From Alcanivorax sp. S6407 (lineage in GTDB: Bacteria; Pseudomonadota; Gammaproteobacteria; Pseudomonadales; Alcanivoracaceae), in contig NZ_JALKBH010000002.1 in assembly GCF_023016115.1 (NCBI RefSeq), positions 706,624-770,623 on the forward strand: 64,000 bases of DNA, read 5' to 3'. The notes under the pieces were generated by a model. It had not been told where the DNA came from, did no database searches, and saw nothing but the letters and a program-made list of their open reading frames with translations. How positions within the stretch are numbered: position 1 is the first letter of the stretch; each line of letters opens with the position of its first letter. The translations under genes and the position numbers were made by a program. Below are positions 1 through 9,154 of the stretch, in pieces.

Positions 1-317
1 TCCTTGAGCAGACGCACATTCTTCGGCTCGTCTTTCAAAAACGGGTGAATATCGCAGAGTGCATAAATACCCGGCTGACTGGTGCTCCGAATCTGGCCCA
101 GCACAGCCTCCGGCTCCACCGTGTGCTTCTGGCTGGGTACATCATCAAACTCCAGTCGCCGCATGCCATCCACCGACGTCCAGGCAAACACCGGCCGCCC
201 TTCCTTCATCCCCAGCCGCCGGATCAGATCCAGCGCCCTTAATTCTTCCCAGGTCTCGATCACCACAATGGGGTAACGGGAATCGAGCAGCATTCTCAGG
301 TCGTTCAGATCACTCAT
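1..317 (-). CDS. AAA-family ATPase, N-terminal part (partial at window edge)
   Basis: Reading frame open from an ATG at 317 to the left edge, so only about 105 N-terminal residues are seen. The opening (MSDLNDLRMLLDSRYPIVVI, then an ETWEE stretch) matches my memory of the N-terminus of stand-alone Ycf46-like AAA ATPases, which carry a degenerate N-terminal domain before the Walker A/B module; the ATPase motifs would lie outside the window. It is divergent from coq7, with an inverted pair of 7-bp-period arrays between them. Family assignment rests on the N-terminus only. Confidence 0.6.
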   Translation of the reverse strand, partial: MSDLNDLRMLLDSRYPIVVIETWEELRALDLIRRLGMKEGRPVFAWTSVDGMRRLEFDDVPSQKHTVEPEAVLGQIRSTSQPGIYALCDIHPFLKDEPKNVRLLK

Positions 318-324
318 GGGGGGT

Positions 325-494
325 ACGCAACATGCAACACGCTTCACGCAACAGGCGTCGCAGCTTCACGCGGTGCAGTAATGTCCTTGTTATTGTGTTG
401 AATCAAATGCTGAAGCCACACGCTTCGGCTACACTAGAATCTCCGTAACTATACATGCGTGCAAGCGTGTTGCGTGTTGCATGCCGCGTGAATC
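325..494. repeat. Inverted pair of heptamer arrays (GCAACAC word) between divergent genes
   Basis: Left array at about 325-360 runs CGCAACATGCAACACGCTTC; right array at about 456-490 is its inverse (GCGTGTTGCGTGTTGC). Both have a 7-bp period with variable units. The right array ends 4-5 bases before the coq7 ATG, so it occupies the normal ribosome-binding position. Between the arrays (about 361-455) I see no gene. Confidence 0.75.
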
Positions 495-1157
495 ATGACT
501 GAACGCCGACTGACTCCTCTTGATCGCCTGCTGGCCCGTGCTGATAACGCCCTGCGTACCCTGACACCGGGTACCATTCAGGCGGAGCGTGCCCCGACTG
601 CCACCCCGGACAGCCCCGGTGGCGAAGCTCAGCCGGGCAATCTGCCCACCGACCAGCGTCGCCATGTGATGGGCCTGATGCGCATCAACCATACTGGTGA
701 AGTCTGTGCCCAGGCGCTGTATCAGGGCCAGGCCAGCACCGCCAGCCTGCCGCACATTCGCCATGCAATGGAGGAAGCGGCCAAAGAGGAAGAAGATCAC
801 CTGGCCTGGTGCGAAGAGCGCATCCGCGAGCTGGGCGGTGCGCCCAGCAAACTCAACCCGCTGTTCTATGCCATGAGCTACGCCATGGGCGCCACCGCTG
901 GCCTTATTGGTGATCGCTGGAGCCTCGGCTTTGTCTCGGAAACCGAAAACCAGGTGGTAAAACATCTGGAGTCGCATCTGTTCCAGGTCCCGGAAAGCGA
1001 CCTGCGCACCCGCGCCATCCTCGAACAGATGCGCAGCGACGAACTCAAACACGCCGTCACCGCCAAGGACGCCGGCGGCGCCGACCTGCCACCGCCGATT
1101 CGCCACGCCATGACATTGATGAGCAAGGTGATGACGTTTGCGACTTATCGGGTTTGA
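495..1157 (+). CDS. coq7: 3-demethoxyubiquinol 3-hydroxylase Coq7
   Basis: Membrane-associated di-iron monooxygenase of late ubiquinone biosynthesis. The 220-residue protein has the ferritin-like ligand pattern of the family: INHTGE around residues 64-69, an acidic EEEDH stretch around 98-102, SETENQ around 149-153, and DELKH around 182-186. Length fits bacterial Coq7. ATG at 495 is the first start after the upstream heptamer array, and no strong Shine-Dalgarno is visible because the array occupies that position. It is convergent with speD across a 460-base nested repeat element. Ubiquinone is the substrate of the cyo quinol oxidase encoded further on. Confidence 0.95.
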   Translation: MTERRLTPLDRLLARADNALRTLTPGTIQAERAPTATPDSPGGEAQPGNLPTDQRRHVMGLMRINHTGEVCAQALYQGQASTASLPHIRHAMEEAAKEEEDHLAWCEERIRELGGAPSKLNPLFYAMSYAMGATAGLIGDRWSLGFVSETENQVVKHLESHLFQVPESDLRTRAILEQMRSDELKHAVTAKDAGGADLPPPIRHAMTLMSKVMTFATYRV

Positions 1158-1226
1158 TTAGTTAACAGTTAATAGTGAACAGTTAACAGCGTCGCGGATT
1201 GGCACCATCCTGATCTGAAAACACTG

Positions 1227-1260
1227 AGGCCGCGCCCATAACCTGGGGGCGGCCTTTTGT
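1227..1260 (+). terminator. Rho-independent terminator of coq7
   Basis: GGCCGCGCCC ... GGGGGCGGCC stem followed by TTTTGTTT on the plus strand. The same stem core recurs in many other gaps of this window. Confidence 0.75.
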
Positions 1261-1517
1261 TTGACAGCCAGACGCCAAGGATGAAACCGCTGTAGGAGCT
1301 TGCCTGCAAGCGATCCGAGCCTTGGCGAGGTAAGGATTCCAGAAGCGAGTTTCGAGTAACGAGTTTCGAAAACCCCAAACCGGTGGCCAGGCGCGAGGTT
1401 TGGATGCTTGCCATTTGAAACTCGTGACCCGCAACTCGGATCTTTTTACCTCGCTGTCGCTCGGATCGCTTGCAGGCAAGCTCCTACAGCGGCGTCGAAA
1501 TAAACGTTGTCACAAAC

Positions 1518-1553
1518 AAAAGGCCGCACCCGGGTTATGGGCGCGGCCTCTTT
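1518..1553 (-). terminator. Rho-independent terminator of speD
   Basis: AAAAGGCCGCACCC ... GGGCGCGGCCTCTTT. On the minus strand it lies downstream of speD and is followed by a T-rich tract. It is the inverse counterpart of the hairpin at 1227-1260. Confidence 0.7.
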
Positions 1554-1619
1554 ACTTCCCGCTGGCAGCGACGCTGAACGCGCTGCTATTCACTGTTAAC
1601 TGTTAACTATTCACTGCTT

Positions 1620-2456
1620 TCAGCCAAGATTACGGCTGTAGAAGATCTCCAGCATCTCACGCTTCAGGCGCTCTTCGATCTGGTCCAGCTCGTCCTGCTC
1701 GAATTCGTCACTACCGGCACCAAACAGGTAGTTGTCGATATCGAAATCCTTGAGCAGCATCTTGGTGTGGAAGATGTTCTCCTGATACACGTTAACGTCG
1801 ATCATCTGATAGGCGTTCTGCGTATCTTCAGTAAGGAAGTTCTGGATCGAATTGATGTCGTGATCGATATAGTGCTTGGTACCGTCCAGATCACGGGTCA
1901 TGCCACGCACCCGGTAGTCCACGGTGACGATATCGGAATCAAAGCTGTGGATCAGGTAGTTCAACGCACGTAGCGGTGAAATTACCCCACAGGTAGACAC
2001 GTCCACATCCACCCGGAAGGTGGAGATGCCGTTGTCCGGGTGAGACTCGGGATAGGTGTGAACCGTCACATGGCTCTTGTCCAGGTGGGCAACCACGGTA
2101 TCCGGCAACGGACCGGGGGCTTCCTCATCCCAGTCGGAACCATCCGGCGGAGTCTCATGCTCGGCGATCAGCATGGTCACACTGGCACCCTGCGGATCGT
2201 AATCCTGGCGGGCCACATTCAAGATATTGGCGCCAATGATCTTGGTCACATTGGTGAGAATCTCGGTAAGACGCTCAGCATTATACAGCTCGTCAATATA
2301 TTCGATGTATTCCTTACGGTGCTGCTCGGTCTTCGCGTAAGCAATATCAAAAATATTGAAGCTCAAGGATTTGGTCAGGTTATTGAAACCATGGACCGTA
2401 ATCTTGGGATTGGGATCTTTCACCACAGCCGTACCCCACGGGCGTTTCACCGCCAC
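1620..2456 (-). CDS. speD: S-adenosylmethionine decarboxylase proenzyme SpeD
   Basis: Makes decarboxylated SAM, the aminopropyl donor for spermidine synthesis. The 278-residue product is of the long enterobacterial (class 1A) type. The self-cleavage motif [14 protein letters not shown] is present; Ser128 following Lys127 is the predicted precursor of the pyruvoyl group. A Cys in STCGV, about 30 residues later, fits the family's catalytic Cys. Monocistronic; its stop codon abuts the right heptamer array of the coq7/speD element. The ATG at 2456 gives the family's usual length. Confidence 0.95.
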   Translation of the reverse strand: MAVKRPWGTAVVKDPNPKITVHGFNNLTKSLSFNIFDIAYAKTEQHRKEYIEYIDELYNAERLTEILTNVTKIIGANILNVARQDYDPQGASVTMLIAEHETPPDGSDWDEEAPGPLPDTVVAHLDKSHVTVHTYPESHPDNGISTFRVDVDVSTCGVISPLRALNYLIHSFDSDIVTVDYRVRGMTRDLDGTKHYIDHDINSIQNFLTEDTQNAYQMIDVNVYQENIFHTKMLLKDFDIDNYLFGAGSDEFEQDELDQIEERLKREMLEIFYSRNLG

Positions 2457-2566
2457 ATCAGAACCAACACATTACCGCCCCAGGGACGGCGACCTGATCA
2501 CGAGACGGCCTGCCGCCTCACCTTGCCCCGGCAAATGCCGGGAAAACCATACCTGACAGAGTGCTA

Positions 2567-2983
2567 TCAGGCCTCAATGGTATAACTATGGGTGATCTCA
2601 ACACCACCGCGGCCCAGCATGATACTGGCTGAGCAATACTTCTCTGCGGAAAGCTCCACCGCACGCTTCACCTGATTCTCTTTCAGGTTATTGCCGCTAA
2701 CGATGAAATGCAGATGAATCTTGCTGAATACCGCCGGCACCTCGTCCACACGCTCCGCGGTGAGTTCACATCGGCAGTCGGTGACGTCCTGGCGGGATTT
2801 CTTGAGGATGTGCACCACATCAAAGGAGGAACAGCCACCCACGCCCAGCAGCAGGGTCTCCATGGGACGAGGCCCGCGATTCTGACCACCGTGATCCGGT
2901 GGGCCGTCCATCAGCACCGCGTGGCCGCTTTCTGTCTGCCCTTCATAGCAGGCTTCGCCCTGCCACTGAACCACTGCTTTCAT
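2567..2983 (-). CDS. OsmC/YhfA-family protein
   Basis: 138-residue OsmC-fold protein. Members are often thiol-dependent peroxidases, though the YhfA branch has no firm function. The family landmarks are visible: METLLLGVGGCSSFDVV (first conserved Cys) and the second Cys in SAEKYCSASIML. I start at the ATG at 2983 because AGGAGA lies just upstream (CAGGAGACGGCATG) and the family begins with MKAVVQWQG; a longer frame to 3103 is unlikely. It precedes and is divergent from crp. Confidence 0.85.
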   Translation of the reverse strand: MKAVVQWQGEACYEGQTESGHAVLMDGPPDHGGQNRGPRPMETLLLGVGGCSSFDVVHILKKSRQDVTDCRCELTAERVDEVPAVFSKIHLHFIVSGNNLKENQVKRAVELSAEKYCSASIMLGRGGVEITHSYTIEA

Positions 2984-3222
2984 GGCCGTCTCCTGAATCT
3001 GTTCGTCCACGGGGATAACCCCGTAAAAAGGCGCGCAGAGTACCATAGCAGGGGGCCGTAGCCACCCCCTTTTGTCACCCTGCAAAGCGGGATTTTGCGA
3101 CACTGAGGGCGCTCAGGACACGGGTTTGTCCTGCCTTTACCACCGCCGAGCCCGGGAAAAGCGAGAGTGAGAGCCAGTTCCCTTGGCATGGTCCATAAAA
3201 ACAGGCAATATCCATGGTCTTA

Positions 3223-3251
3223 TTGGCTAAGACATTTTTCTGGCTTAAGAC
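3223..3251. promoter_or_regulatory. Direct repeat TTGGCTAAGAC / CTGGCTTAAGAC upstream of crp
   Basis: Two near-identical words lie 17 bases apart, ending 9 bases before the crp ATG. A related TTGGCTTAAGG / CCTTAGCCAAG inverted pair lies upstream of cyoA (19934-19980) and TCGGCTTAAAG upstream of the MFS gene (20015-20025). The binding protein is unknown. Confidence 0.4.
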
Positions 3252-3260
3252 TGAGCGCCC

Positions 3261-3890
3261 ATGACTGAAGGCAACAAAATTATTCCAAATCTGGACCATT
3301 TCCTGGCCAATTGTCACCGTCGCAAGTATCCGGCGAAAAGCACAATTATCTATGCCGGGGATGAGTCAGATGCACTGTATTACATTCTGAAGGGGTCCGT
3401 GACCGTCATGATCGAGGATGATGACGGCCGCGAAATGATCATGGCCTACCTCAATGAGGGGGACTTCTTTGGTGAAATGGGGTTGTTCGAGAACGATCCG
3501 TCCCGTTCCGCCTGGGTCAAGGCCAAGAGCGAATGTGAAGTAGCGGAAGTCAGCTACGCCAAATTCAAACAACTGGCCCGCGAAGACGCCGACATCCTGT
3601 TCGCCGTCTCCGCCCAGATCGCTGGCCGCCTGCGAGCCACCACCCGCAAGGTGGGTGACTTGGCTTTCCTGGACGTGACCGGCCGCGTGGCAGGCACCCT
3701 GCTGGACCTGTGCAAACAACCGGATGCCATGACCCACCCGGATGGCATGCAGATCAAGGTCACCCGCCAGGAAATCGGCCGCATCGTCGGCTGCTCCCGC
3801 GAAATGGTCGGCCGGGTACTGAAGAACCTGGAAGAACAGGGTCTGGTGTCCGTGAAGGGCAAGACTATGGTGGTTTACGGCACGCGCTGA
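3261..3890 (+). CDS. vfr: CRP/Vfr-like cyclic-AMP receptor transcription factor
   Basis: 209 residues: an N-terminal cyclic nucleotide-binding beta-roll (about 15-120, with [20 protein letters not shown] including the Arg-Ser pair that binds the cAMP phosphate), then a C-helix and a winged helix-turn-helix (about 165-200). The recognition helix [12 protein letters not shown] is almost that of E. coli CRP, with RQEIGRIVG before it, so a CRP-like DNA site is expected. Global regulation of carbon and surface functions is family knowledge. Convergent with the chorismate mutase gene across the second nested repeat element. Confidence 0.9.
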   Translation: MTEGNKIIPNLDHFLANCHRRKYPAKSTIIYAGDESDALYYILKGSVTVMIEDDDGREMIMAYLNEGDFFGEMGLFENDPSRSAWVKAKSECEVAEVSYAKFKQLAREDADILFAVSAQIAGRLRATTRKVGDLAFLDVTGRVAGTLLDLCKQPDAMTHPDGMQIKVTRQEIGRIVGCSREMVGRVLKNLEEQGLVSVKGKTMVVYGTR

Positions 3891-3960
3891 AAGGCAGTTA
3901 ACAGTTAATAGTGAACAGTTAACAGCGTCGCGGATCGGCACCATTTTGATCTGAAAGCAT

Positions 3961-3993
3961 AGAGGCCGCGCCCGGAATCCGGGCGCGGCCTCT
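3961..3993 (+). terminator. Rho-independent terminator of crp
   Basis: Perfect 15-bp stem (AGAGGCCGCGCCCGG and its inverse) with a 3-base AAT loop, followed by TTTGTTTG. The plus-strand T-tract fits termination of crp. Confidence 0.85.
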
Positions 3994-4216
3994 TTGTTTG
4001 TGGCTATACCGTCAAGACGAAGCCGCTGTAGGAGCTTGCCTGCAAGCGATCCGAGCCTTGGCGAGGTATGGCTGCCAAGATCAAACCCCGAACCATCAGC
4101 CCCAGACGTCTTTTGCCTTTCGAAACTCGTCACTCGCTTCTTTTTTGCCTCGCAATCGCTCGGATCGCTTGCAGGCAAGCCCCTACAGCAGAGTTAAAGA
4201 ACGGTTTGCACAAATG

Positions 4217-4250
4217 AAAAGGCCGCCCCCGGATTCCGGGCGCGGCCTCC
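4217..4250 (-). terminator. Rho-independent terminator of the chorismate mutase gene
   Basis: AAAAGGCCGCCCCCGG ... CCGGGCGCGGCCTCC, with an A-tract on the left that becomes a T-tract on the minus strand. Confidence 0.7.
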
Positions 4251-4308
4251 TAGGTCCCAGCCAATACCCACGCCTCCCGCGCAACTATTAACTATTCACT
4301 ATTAACTG

Positions 4309-4608
4309 TTAACTGCTCTTAAAAGCCGCCATTTCCCGCTGAATAAAGTGCTCCACCAGATCCCGGTACAGCTTCTCGACCATATCCGCATCCAGCCCTT
4401 CCTGCTCCGCCCATTCTCTTCGGGCCTGTAGCATGGTGCGGAACCGCTCGGGGGCCCTGACGCCATCTTCGCTGGTCTTGAAGGCCGCCGCCGCATGTAC
4501 ATAACCTGCCCTCTCGCCCAGCAAGGCAATAATGTCACGGTCCCGGCGATCAATTTCGGCACGAATATCCTCCATCCCCAGACATTCCTGCGGTGACTTG
4601 GCTGTCAT
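4309..4608 (-). CDS. Stand-alone AroQ-type chorismate mutase / PchB-like
   Basis: 99-residue all-helical protein of the chorismate mutase type II fold: opening MEDIRAEIDRRDRDIIALLGER (helix 1), then APERFRTMLQARREWAEQEG and a third helix EKLYRDLVEHFIQ. Likely converts chorismate to prephenate, or acts as isochorismate-pyruvate lyase as in PchB; motifs alone do not separate these. ATG at 4608 chosen because AAGGAG lies 6 bases upstream. It follows trpEGDC on the same strand, separated by a hairpin and a heptamer array, so it may be transcribed separately. Its TAA stop lies inside the array at 4283-4315. Confidence 0.8.
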   Translation of the reverse strand: MTAKSPQECLGMEDIRAEIDRRDRDIIALLGERAGYVHAAAAFKTSEDGVRAPERFRTMLQARREWAEQEGLDADMVEKLYRDLVEHFIQREMAAFKSS

Positions 4609-4627
4609 TTTCGCTCCTTGAAACAAC

Positions 4628-4661
4628 AAGGCCGCATCCAGAGTCTGGACGCGGCCTCTTT
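4628..4661 (-). terminator. Terminator between trpC and the chorismate mutase gene
   Basis: AAGGCCGCATCCAGA ... TCTGGACGCGGCCTCTTT hairpin (one mismatch) of the recurrent GGCCGC type, downstream of trpC on the minus strand and close to the next gene's ribosome-binding site. It may end the trp operon or attenuate entry into the mutase gene. Confidence 0.6.
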
Positions 4662-4694
4662 GCGATCAACCAACAACCCCACATCCCGCGACGC

Positions 4695-4724
4695 TGTTAA
4701 CTGTTCACTATTCACTGTTAACTG
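4695..4724. repeat. Heptamer array (GTTAACT word) at the trpC stop
   Basis: CTGTTAACTGTTCACTATTC followed by ACTGTTAACTG: four units with a 7-bp period. The trpC stop (TAA on the minus strand, 4718-4720) is part of the array. I see no inverse partner within this short gap. Confidence 0.75.
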
Positions 4725-5515
4725 AAGAACAGCGCCTTAAGCCCCTCCCCCGGATCGTCCTGACGCATGAACGCCTCGCCCACCAGGAAAGAATGGATGC
4801 CATTGCTGCGCATCAGTTTCACATCCGCCGCGGTGTGGATGCCGCTTTCGGTGATGATCATGCGGTCCGCCGGCGCTTTCTCGGCCAGGGTCAGGGTGGT
4901 GTCCAAGCTGGTTTCGAAGGTGTGCAGGTTGCGGTTATTAATGCCGATCAGCTCTGCATTCAGCGTCACTGCCCGCTCCAGCTCCTCTTCAGTATGCACT
5001 TCCACCAGCACGTCACAGCCAGCCTGCTGGGCGGCATGATTGAGTTCGTCCAGCTGGGCATCGGACAGGGCCGCCACAATCAGCAGTACCGCATCCGCCC
5101 CCATGGCACGGGATTCAAAGATCTGCCATGGGTCGATCATGAAATCCTTGCGGATCACCGGCAGGTCCACCGCGTTCCGGGCGGCGCGCAGGTAATCTTC
5201 GTGGCCCTGGAAAAAGTCCTGGTCAGTGAGCACTGACAGACAGGCCGCGCCATGTTTTTCATAGCTGCGGGCAATGGCCACCGGATCGAAATCATCGCGT
5301 ATCACCCCCTTGCTGGGGGACGCCTTCTTGATTTCGGCGATCACCGCCGGCTGCTTGTCACGCACCCGGTCAAACAGGGCGCGGGCAAAACCGCGGGCCT
5401 TGCCCTGGTTCTCCGCCATGGATTGCAGATCACCGAGGGTGTAGTTGTTCTTGCCCACCGCAATCTCTTCCTGCTTGCGGGCAATAATCTTGTCGAGAAT
5501 AGTGCCGGTACTCAT
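4718..5515 (-). CDS. trpC: Indole-3-glycerol-phosphate synthase TrpC
   Basis: Fourth step of tryptophan synthesis from chorismate (ring closure of CdRP). 265-residue TIM barrel, single-function, with the family signature [13 protein letters not shown] near residue 60, [28 protein letters not shown] and ITESGI in the usual order. Last gene of the minus-strand trpEGDC run, 24 bases after trpD. The stop codon lies in a heptamer array and a hairpin follows. Confidence 0.97.
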   Translation of the reverse strand: MSTGTILDKIIARKQEEIAVGKNNYTLGDLQSMAENQGKARGFARALFDRVRDKQPAVIAEIKKASPSKGVIRDDFDPVAIARSYEKHGAACLSVLTDQDFFQGHEDYLRAARNAVDLPVIRKDFMIDPWQIFESRAMGADAVLLIVAALSDAQLDELNHAAQQAGCDVLVEVHTEEELERAVTLNAELIGINNRNLHTFETSLDTTLTLAEKAPADRMIITESGIHTAADVKLMRSNGIHSFLVGEAFMRQDDPGEGLKALFFS

Positions 5516-5539
5516 AACGATACTCCCTGTCCTGGCCTG

Positions 5540-6583
5540 TCAGTCCGCCGCCGTAAGGGCTGTGCTGAACTGGGCAAGCTCACGCATGCGTTCCGCTGCC
5601 TCTCCATTGTGTATCAGGTCTTCGGCCATGCGTACCCCCTCTTTGTGAGTTCGGGTAATGCCGCTCACATAGATGGCTGCACCGGCATTCAGTGCAATCA
5701 TGTCCGCCGCCTTGCTGGCCGCGTCTGTGGTGCGCTTGCCCAGGGCATCCTTGATCAGGGCCAGGGAGTCGTCAGCGCTGCTCACATCCAGCCCCACCAG
5801 AGAGGCGGAATCGAGACCCAGGTCTTCCGGGGTCACGTCATACTCGCTTACGGCACCGTCCTTGAACTCCGCCACATGGGTGCGGGTGGCCAGGGAAATC
5901 TCGTCCAGGCCATCCTTGCTGTGCACCACCATCACGTGCTCGGCGCCCAGGCGCCCCATCACTTCGGCCATAGGCCGACACAGCTTCTCACTGAACACCC
6001 CCAGCACCAGACGCTGCACGCCAGCCGGGTTGGTCATCGGGCCGAGGATATTGAACAGGGTACGCATACCCAATTCCTTGCGCGGGCCCACGGCGTACTT
6101 CATGGCCTTGTGGTGGTTGGGGGCAAACATGAAGCCCACGCCCACATTGTCCACACAGCTGCCGATCTGCTCCGGAGTCAGATCCAGGGCAATGCCGGCG
6201 GTTTCCAGCACATCCGCCGAACCACTGCTGGAGCTCACCGAACGACCGCCATGCTTGGCCACATGGGCACCGGCGGCAGCCGCCACGAAGGCACTGGCAG
6301 AGGACACATTGAACAGGTTGGCGCCATCACCACCGGTGCCGACGATATCCACCAGATACTGGCGATTAGCCACCGGCACGGCGGTCACCAGCTCGCGCAT
6401 CACCTGCACGCCGCCGGTGATTTCATCCAGGGATTCGCTCTTCATGCGCAGCGCGACCAGGAACCCGCCGATCTGGGCATCGGTGGCGCCGCCGGTCATG
6501 ATCTGGCGCATCACGTCCTGCATCTCGTCCACGCTCAGATCAATCTGCTCGACCACCTTGGCCAGGGCTTCCTGAATATTCAT
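5540..6583 (-). CDS. trpD: Anthranilate phosphoribosyltransferase TrpD
   Basis: Transfers phosphoribose from PRPP to anthranilate. 347 residues; PRPP-binding glycine-rich stretch [18 protein letters not shown] near residues 80-100, [18 protein letters not shown] and the [12 protein letters not shown] region are intact. Its ATG overlaps the trpG stop by four bases, consistent with translational coupling. Confidence 0.97.
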   Translation of the reverse strand: MNIQEALAKVVEQIDLSVDEMQDVMRQIMTGGATDAQIGGFLVALRMKSESLDEITGGVQVMRELVTAVPVANRQYLVDIVGTGGDGANLFNVSSASAFVAAAAGAHVAKHGGRSVSSSSGSADVLETAGIALDLTPEQIGSCVDNVGVGFMFAPNHHKAMKYAVGPRKELGMRTLFNILGPMTNPAGVQRLVLGVFSEKLCRPMAEVMGRLGAEHVMVVHSKDGLDEISLATRTHVAEFKDGAVSEYDVTPEDLGLDSASLVGLDVSSADDSLALIKDALGKRTTDAASKAADMIALNAGAAIYVSGITRTHKEGVRMAEDLIHNGEAAERMRELAQFSTALTAAD

Positions 6584-7173
6584 GCGCCTTGCTCTCCTTT
6601 CAGAAAATTGTCGAGCAGGGCATGGCCGTGCTCACTGAGGATGGACTCCGGGTGATACTGCACCCCCTCTATCGGCAGGGTCTTGTGCCGCATGCCCATG
6701 ATCTCGTCCATGCTGCCGTCATCGTGCTGGGTCCAGGCGGTGATCTCCAAGCAGTCCGGCAGGCTGTCCCTTTCCACCACCAGGGAGTGGTAGCGGGTGG
6801 CCGTATAGGGAGACGGCAAATCCCGGAAGATGCCCACACCACTGTGGTAGATCGGCGAGGTCTTGCCGTGCATCACCTGACGGGCCCGCACCACCTTGCC
6901 ACCAAACGCCTGACCAATACTTTGATGCCCCAGACACACCCCCAGAATCGGCAGTTTGCCGGCAAAGTGCTTGATGGCGGCTATGGAAATACCGGCTTCG
7001 TTGGGCGTACAGGGCCCCGGCGAAACCATCAGGCGATCCGGATTCAGGGCTTCAATGTCTTCAATGGTGATCTGGTCGTTGCGATGCACCAGCACCTCGG
7101 CACCCAGCTCCTGCAGGTACTGCACCAGGTTGTAGGTAAAACTGTCGTAGTTATCGATCATCAAGACGCGCAT
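6580..7173 (-). CDS. trpG: Anthranilate synthase glutamine amidotransferase subunit TrpG
   Basis: Class I glutamine amidotransferase supplying ammonia to TrpE. 197 residues from the ATG at 7173, with the nucleophile Cys80 in [15 protein letters not shown], the oxyanion SPGPCTP motif near residue 51, and the catalytic His/Glu in VQYHPES near the C-terminus. The start overlaps the trpE stop (TAATG). Such subunits can also serve PabB in folate synthesis; no pabB is visible here. Confidence 0.96.
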   Translation of the reverse strand: MRVLMIDNYDSFTYNLVQYLQELGAEVLVHRNDQITIEDIEALNPDRLMVSPGPCTPNEAGISIAAIKHFAGKLPILGVCLGHQSIGQAFGGKVVRARQVMHGKTSPIYHSGVGIFRDLPSPYTATRYHSLVVERDSLPDCLEITAWTQHDDGSMDEIMGMRHKTLPIEGVQYHPESILSEHGHALLDNFLKGEQGA

Positions 7174-8666
7174 TACCGCTGCCCTCCGTCTGCCAGGTTG
7201 AGACCACCCAATGCCAGGTTCACCGCCCGGAATACTGCCCGGGCCTTGTTCATGGTCTCGTCCCATTCGGACTGGGGCACCGAGTCGGCCACAATGCCGG
7301 CGCCGGCCTGTACGTACAGTCGCTCGTCCTTCACCACCGCGGTACGGATGGCAATGGCCGTATCCATATCGCCGTTGAAACCGATATAACCCACTGCACC
7401 GCCATAGATGCCGCGCTTGGTGGGTTCCAGTTCATCAATGATTTCCATGGCACGGATCTTCGGCGCGCCACTCAGGGTGCCCGCCGGGAAGGTGGCACTG
7501 AGCACCTCCAGTGGGCCCTGGCCGTCTTTCAGTTCGCCTTCCACGTTGGAAACGATGTGCATCACGTGGGAATAGCGCTCCACCACCATCTTGTCGGTGA
7601 GGTTCACCTTGCCGGGCTTGGCCACCCGGCCCACATCATTGCGGCCCAGATCGATCAGCATCAGGTGCTCGGCGATCTCCTTGGGGTCCGCCAACAGATC
7701 TTCTTCCAGCGCATTGTCCTCTTCCACGGAGGCACCGCGCTTGCGGGTACCGGCAATCGGACGCACCGTCACCCGGCCCTGCTCGGCCCGGGCCAGAATC
7801 TCCGGCGAAGAGCCGGCAATATGGAAGTCGTCCAGATCCAGATAGAACATGTACGGCGATGGATTCAGGTAACGCAGGGCACGGTACAGATCCATGGCAG
7901 GCGCCTTGAACGGGCAGCTCATGCGCTGCGCCGGCACCACCTGCATCACGTCACCGGCGAGAATGTACTCACGCACCTTCTCGACACCGGCCTTGAACAG
8001 CTCTTCCGGGAACTCGCTCTGGAAATCGCTTTCATCTACCGGGTCGCCGTACACGGTGTGTTCCGGCTCGGGCAACGGCGCCCGCAACTTCACTTCCAGT
8101 GCTTCCAGCCGGGCCTCGGCCTGATCCGCAGCACCTTCAGCCGTTGGGTCCACATGCACGATCAGGTACAAGGCACCACGCAGGTTGTCGAACACTACCA
8201 CTTCTTCGGAGCGCATCAGCAGGATGTCCGGCACGCCCAGTACATCCTTGCCCGGCGCCGGGCCAAGACGGGGTTCGAAATAACGCACGCTGTCGTAGCC
8301 GAAGTAACCCACCAGACCGCCATTGAAACGGGGCAGATCCGGCAGCTCAGGAGAACGATACTGCTGGCGGTAGCTCTCGATCCAGCGGATCGGATCTTCC
8401 ACATCCAGCAGGGTTTCGCCCTCGGCATTGCTCACCGAGACGGTCTGCCCGGTGATACGAATGACTTCTTCGGCAGGCAGGCCGAGAATGGAATACCGGC
8501 CCCAGCGCTCGCCGCCCTGCACGGATTCAAACAGGTAGCTGTAAGGCCCCTGGGCCAGCTTGCGGTACGCCGTCAGCGGCGTATCCAGATCCGCCAGCAC
8601 CTCGCGGACAACAGGGACGCGGGTGTAGCCCTCTTGGGCGTAACGATCCAGTTCTTGTGGTGACAT
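7173..8666 (-). CDS. trpE: Anthranilate synthase component I TrpE
   Basis: Chorismate-binding subunit that makes anthranilate with TrpG. 497 residues; the N-terminal part has the tryptophan feedback region ([20 protein letters not shown]), the C-terminal part the catalytic [28 protein letters not shown] and [17 protein letters not shown] motifs. First gene of trpEGDC. A GGATAAGGAAAAAGC stretch precedes the ATG. A TACAAT box lies about 60 bases upstream with only a weak -35, so the promoter is tentative. I could not see a convincing tryptophan-rich leader peptide. Confidence 0.97.
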   Translation of the reverse strand: MSPQELDRYAQEGYTRVPVVREVLADLDTPLTAYRKLAQGPYSYLFESVQGGERWGRYSILGLPAEEVIRITGQTVSVSNAEGETLLDVEDPIRWIESYRQQYRSPELPDLPRFNGGLVGYFGYDSVRYFEPRLGPAPGKDVLGVPDILLMRSEEVVVFDNLRGALYLIVHVDPTAEGAADQAEARLEALEVKLRAPLPEPEHTVYGDPVDESDFQSEFPEELFKAGVEKVREYILAGDVMQVVPAQRMSCPFKAPAMDLYRALRYLNPSPYMFYLDLDDFHIAGSSPEILARAEQGRVTVRPIAGTRKRGASVEEDNALEEDLLADPKEIAEHLMLIDLGRNDVGRVAKPGKVNLTDKMVVERYSHVMHIVSNVEGELKDGQGPLEVLSATFPAGTLSGAPKIRAMEIIDELEPTKRGIYGGAVGYIGFNGDMDTAIAIRTAVVKDERLYVQAGAGIVADSVPQSEWDETMNKARAVFRAVNLALGGLNLADGGQR

Positions 8667-8891
8667 GCTTTTTCCTTATCCGACCTTTCTCTGGGAGGCC
8701 GATATCGAGAATGCAGATTGTAGAGCAAAGGGGGGTGTCAGTGCAGACGTGATGCGCACAAACACAGGGAAAGCGTCACCATCGCCAGCTGGCGGGTGCG
8801 GACAGGAAAGCAAAGCTGTTGATCGGGGCACAGTCCAAGGGGGGACGTCCTTTCTCAAACGAGGTAGATGGCTGAAATTGTAGTCAATGTT

Positions 8892-9147
8892 AACGCCGGA
8901 CGCCAGACGCCGGATGCCGGATGCCTTACCGGGAGCCCACGGACGAAACTCTGTGGGAGCGTGCTTGCACGCGAAGCTTTCCTGTCCGCCACCCCCTTTC
9001 GCGTGCAAGCACGCTCCCACAGCAAGCCAGAAGCCAAATTTACCGTGCAGATTGAATTCAGCCGCACCCGCTCTCATGTAAACTAGACCACACAACTTCA
9101 ACCGGATGCTTTATGCGTCTGGCGCCGGGCATCCGGCGTCGGGCGCC
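8892..9147. repeat. Nested element with GACGCCG-word arrays and a REP pair (trpE/MOSC gap)
   Basis: The 488-base divergent gap 8667-9154 has no supported gene. It holds a left array at 8892-8927 (GACGCCAGACGCCGGATGCC), a perfect REP inverted pair (8951-9022) and a right array at about 9102-9147 that is the inverse word (CATCCGGCGTCGGGCG). The same outside-array, inside-REP plan is seen in the other elements, although the gap is divergent rather than convergent. Confidence 0.75.
8951..9022. repeat. Perfect REP inverted pair
   Basis: A 25-bp arm beginning CTGTGGGAGCGTGCTTGCAC at 8951-8975 is matched exactly in inverse at 8998-9022, with a 22-base loop. The sequence type (GTGGGAGC...GCTCCCAC) is like REP elements of pseudomonads. 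Confidence 0.85.
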
Positions 9148-9154
9148 CCCAGCC

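Larger units (their letters stand above)
1158..1619. repeat. Nested palindromic intergenic element, copy 1 (coq7/speD)
   Basis: This 462-base gap holds no gene. Parts from left to right: heptamer array of the GTTAACT word (1158-1189); hairpin (1227-1260); REP-like half CTGTAGGAGCTTGCCTGCAA (about 1288-1333); CGAGTTT-word array (1341-1372); spacer; then in inverse order and orientation a GAAACTC-word array (1415-1440), REP-like half (1448-1492), hairpin (1518-1553) and GTTAACT-word array (1588-1616). The outer array starts at the base after the coq7 stop and ends three bases before the speD stop. Nearly the same arrangement recurs at 3891-4308. Confidence 0.85.
3891..4308. repeat. Nested palindromic intergenic element, copy 2 (crp/chorismate mutase)
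   Basis: 418-base gap without a gene, with almost the same parts as 1158-1619: GTTAACT-word array (3896-3925), perfect hairpin (3961-3993), REP-like half (4023-4068), spacer with a GAAACTC-word array (4117-4140), inverse REP-like half (4147-4189), inverse hairpin (4217-4250) and inverse GTTAACT array (4283-4315). Short stretches beyond the repeats are also shared with copy 1 (AGCGTCGCGGAT, GGCACCAT, GATCTGAAA), so the two are copies of one element. The right array contains the TAA stop of the next gene. Confidence 0.88.

Noticed and set aside
1183-1606. Short frames in the coq7/speD gap giving peptides such as SLLETRF or KLVTRNS
   Set aside because: They translate the heptamer arrays and REP halves. 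The same peptide words would appear from every copy of the element and have no start signals.
1158-4308. CRISPR array
   Set aside because: Repeats are 7 bp in period without unique spacers of 30 or so bases, and no cas genes are present.
8667-8890. Tryptophan leader peptide and attenuator before trpE
   Set aside because: No short frame with clustered Trp codons and no alternative stem set visible on the minus strand upstream of trpE.
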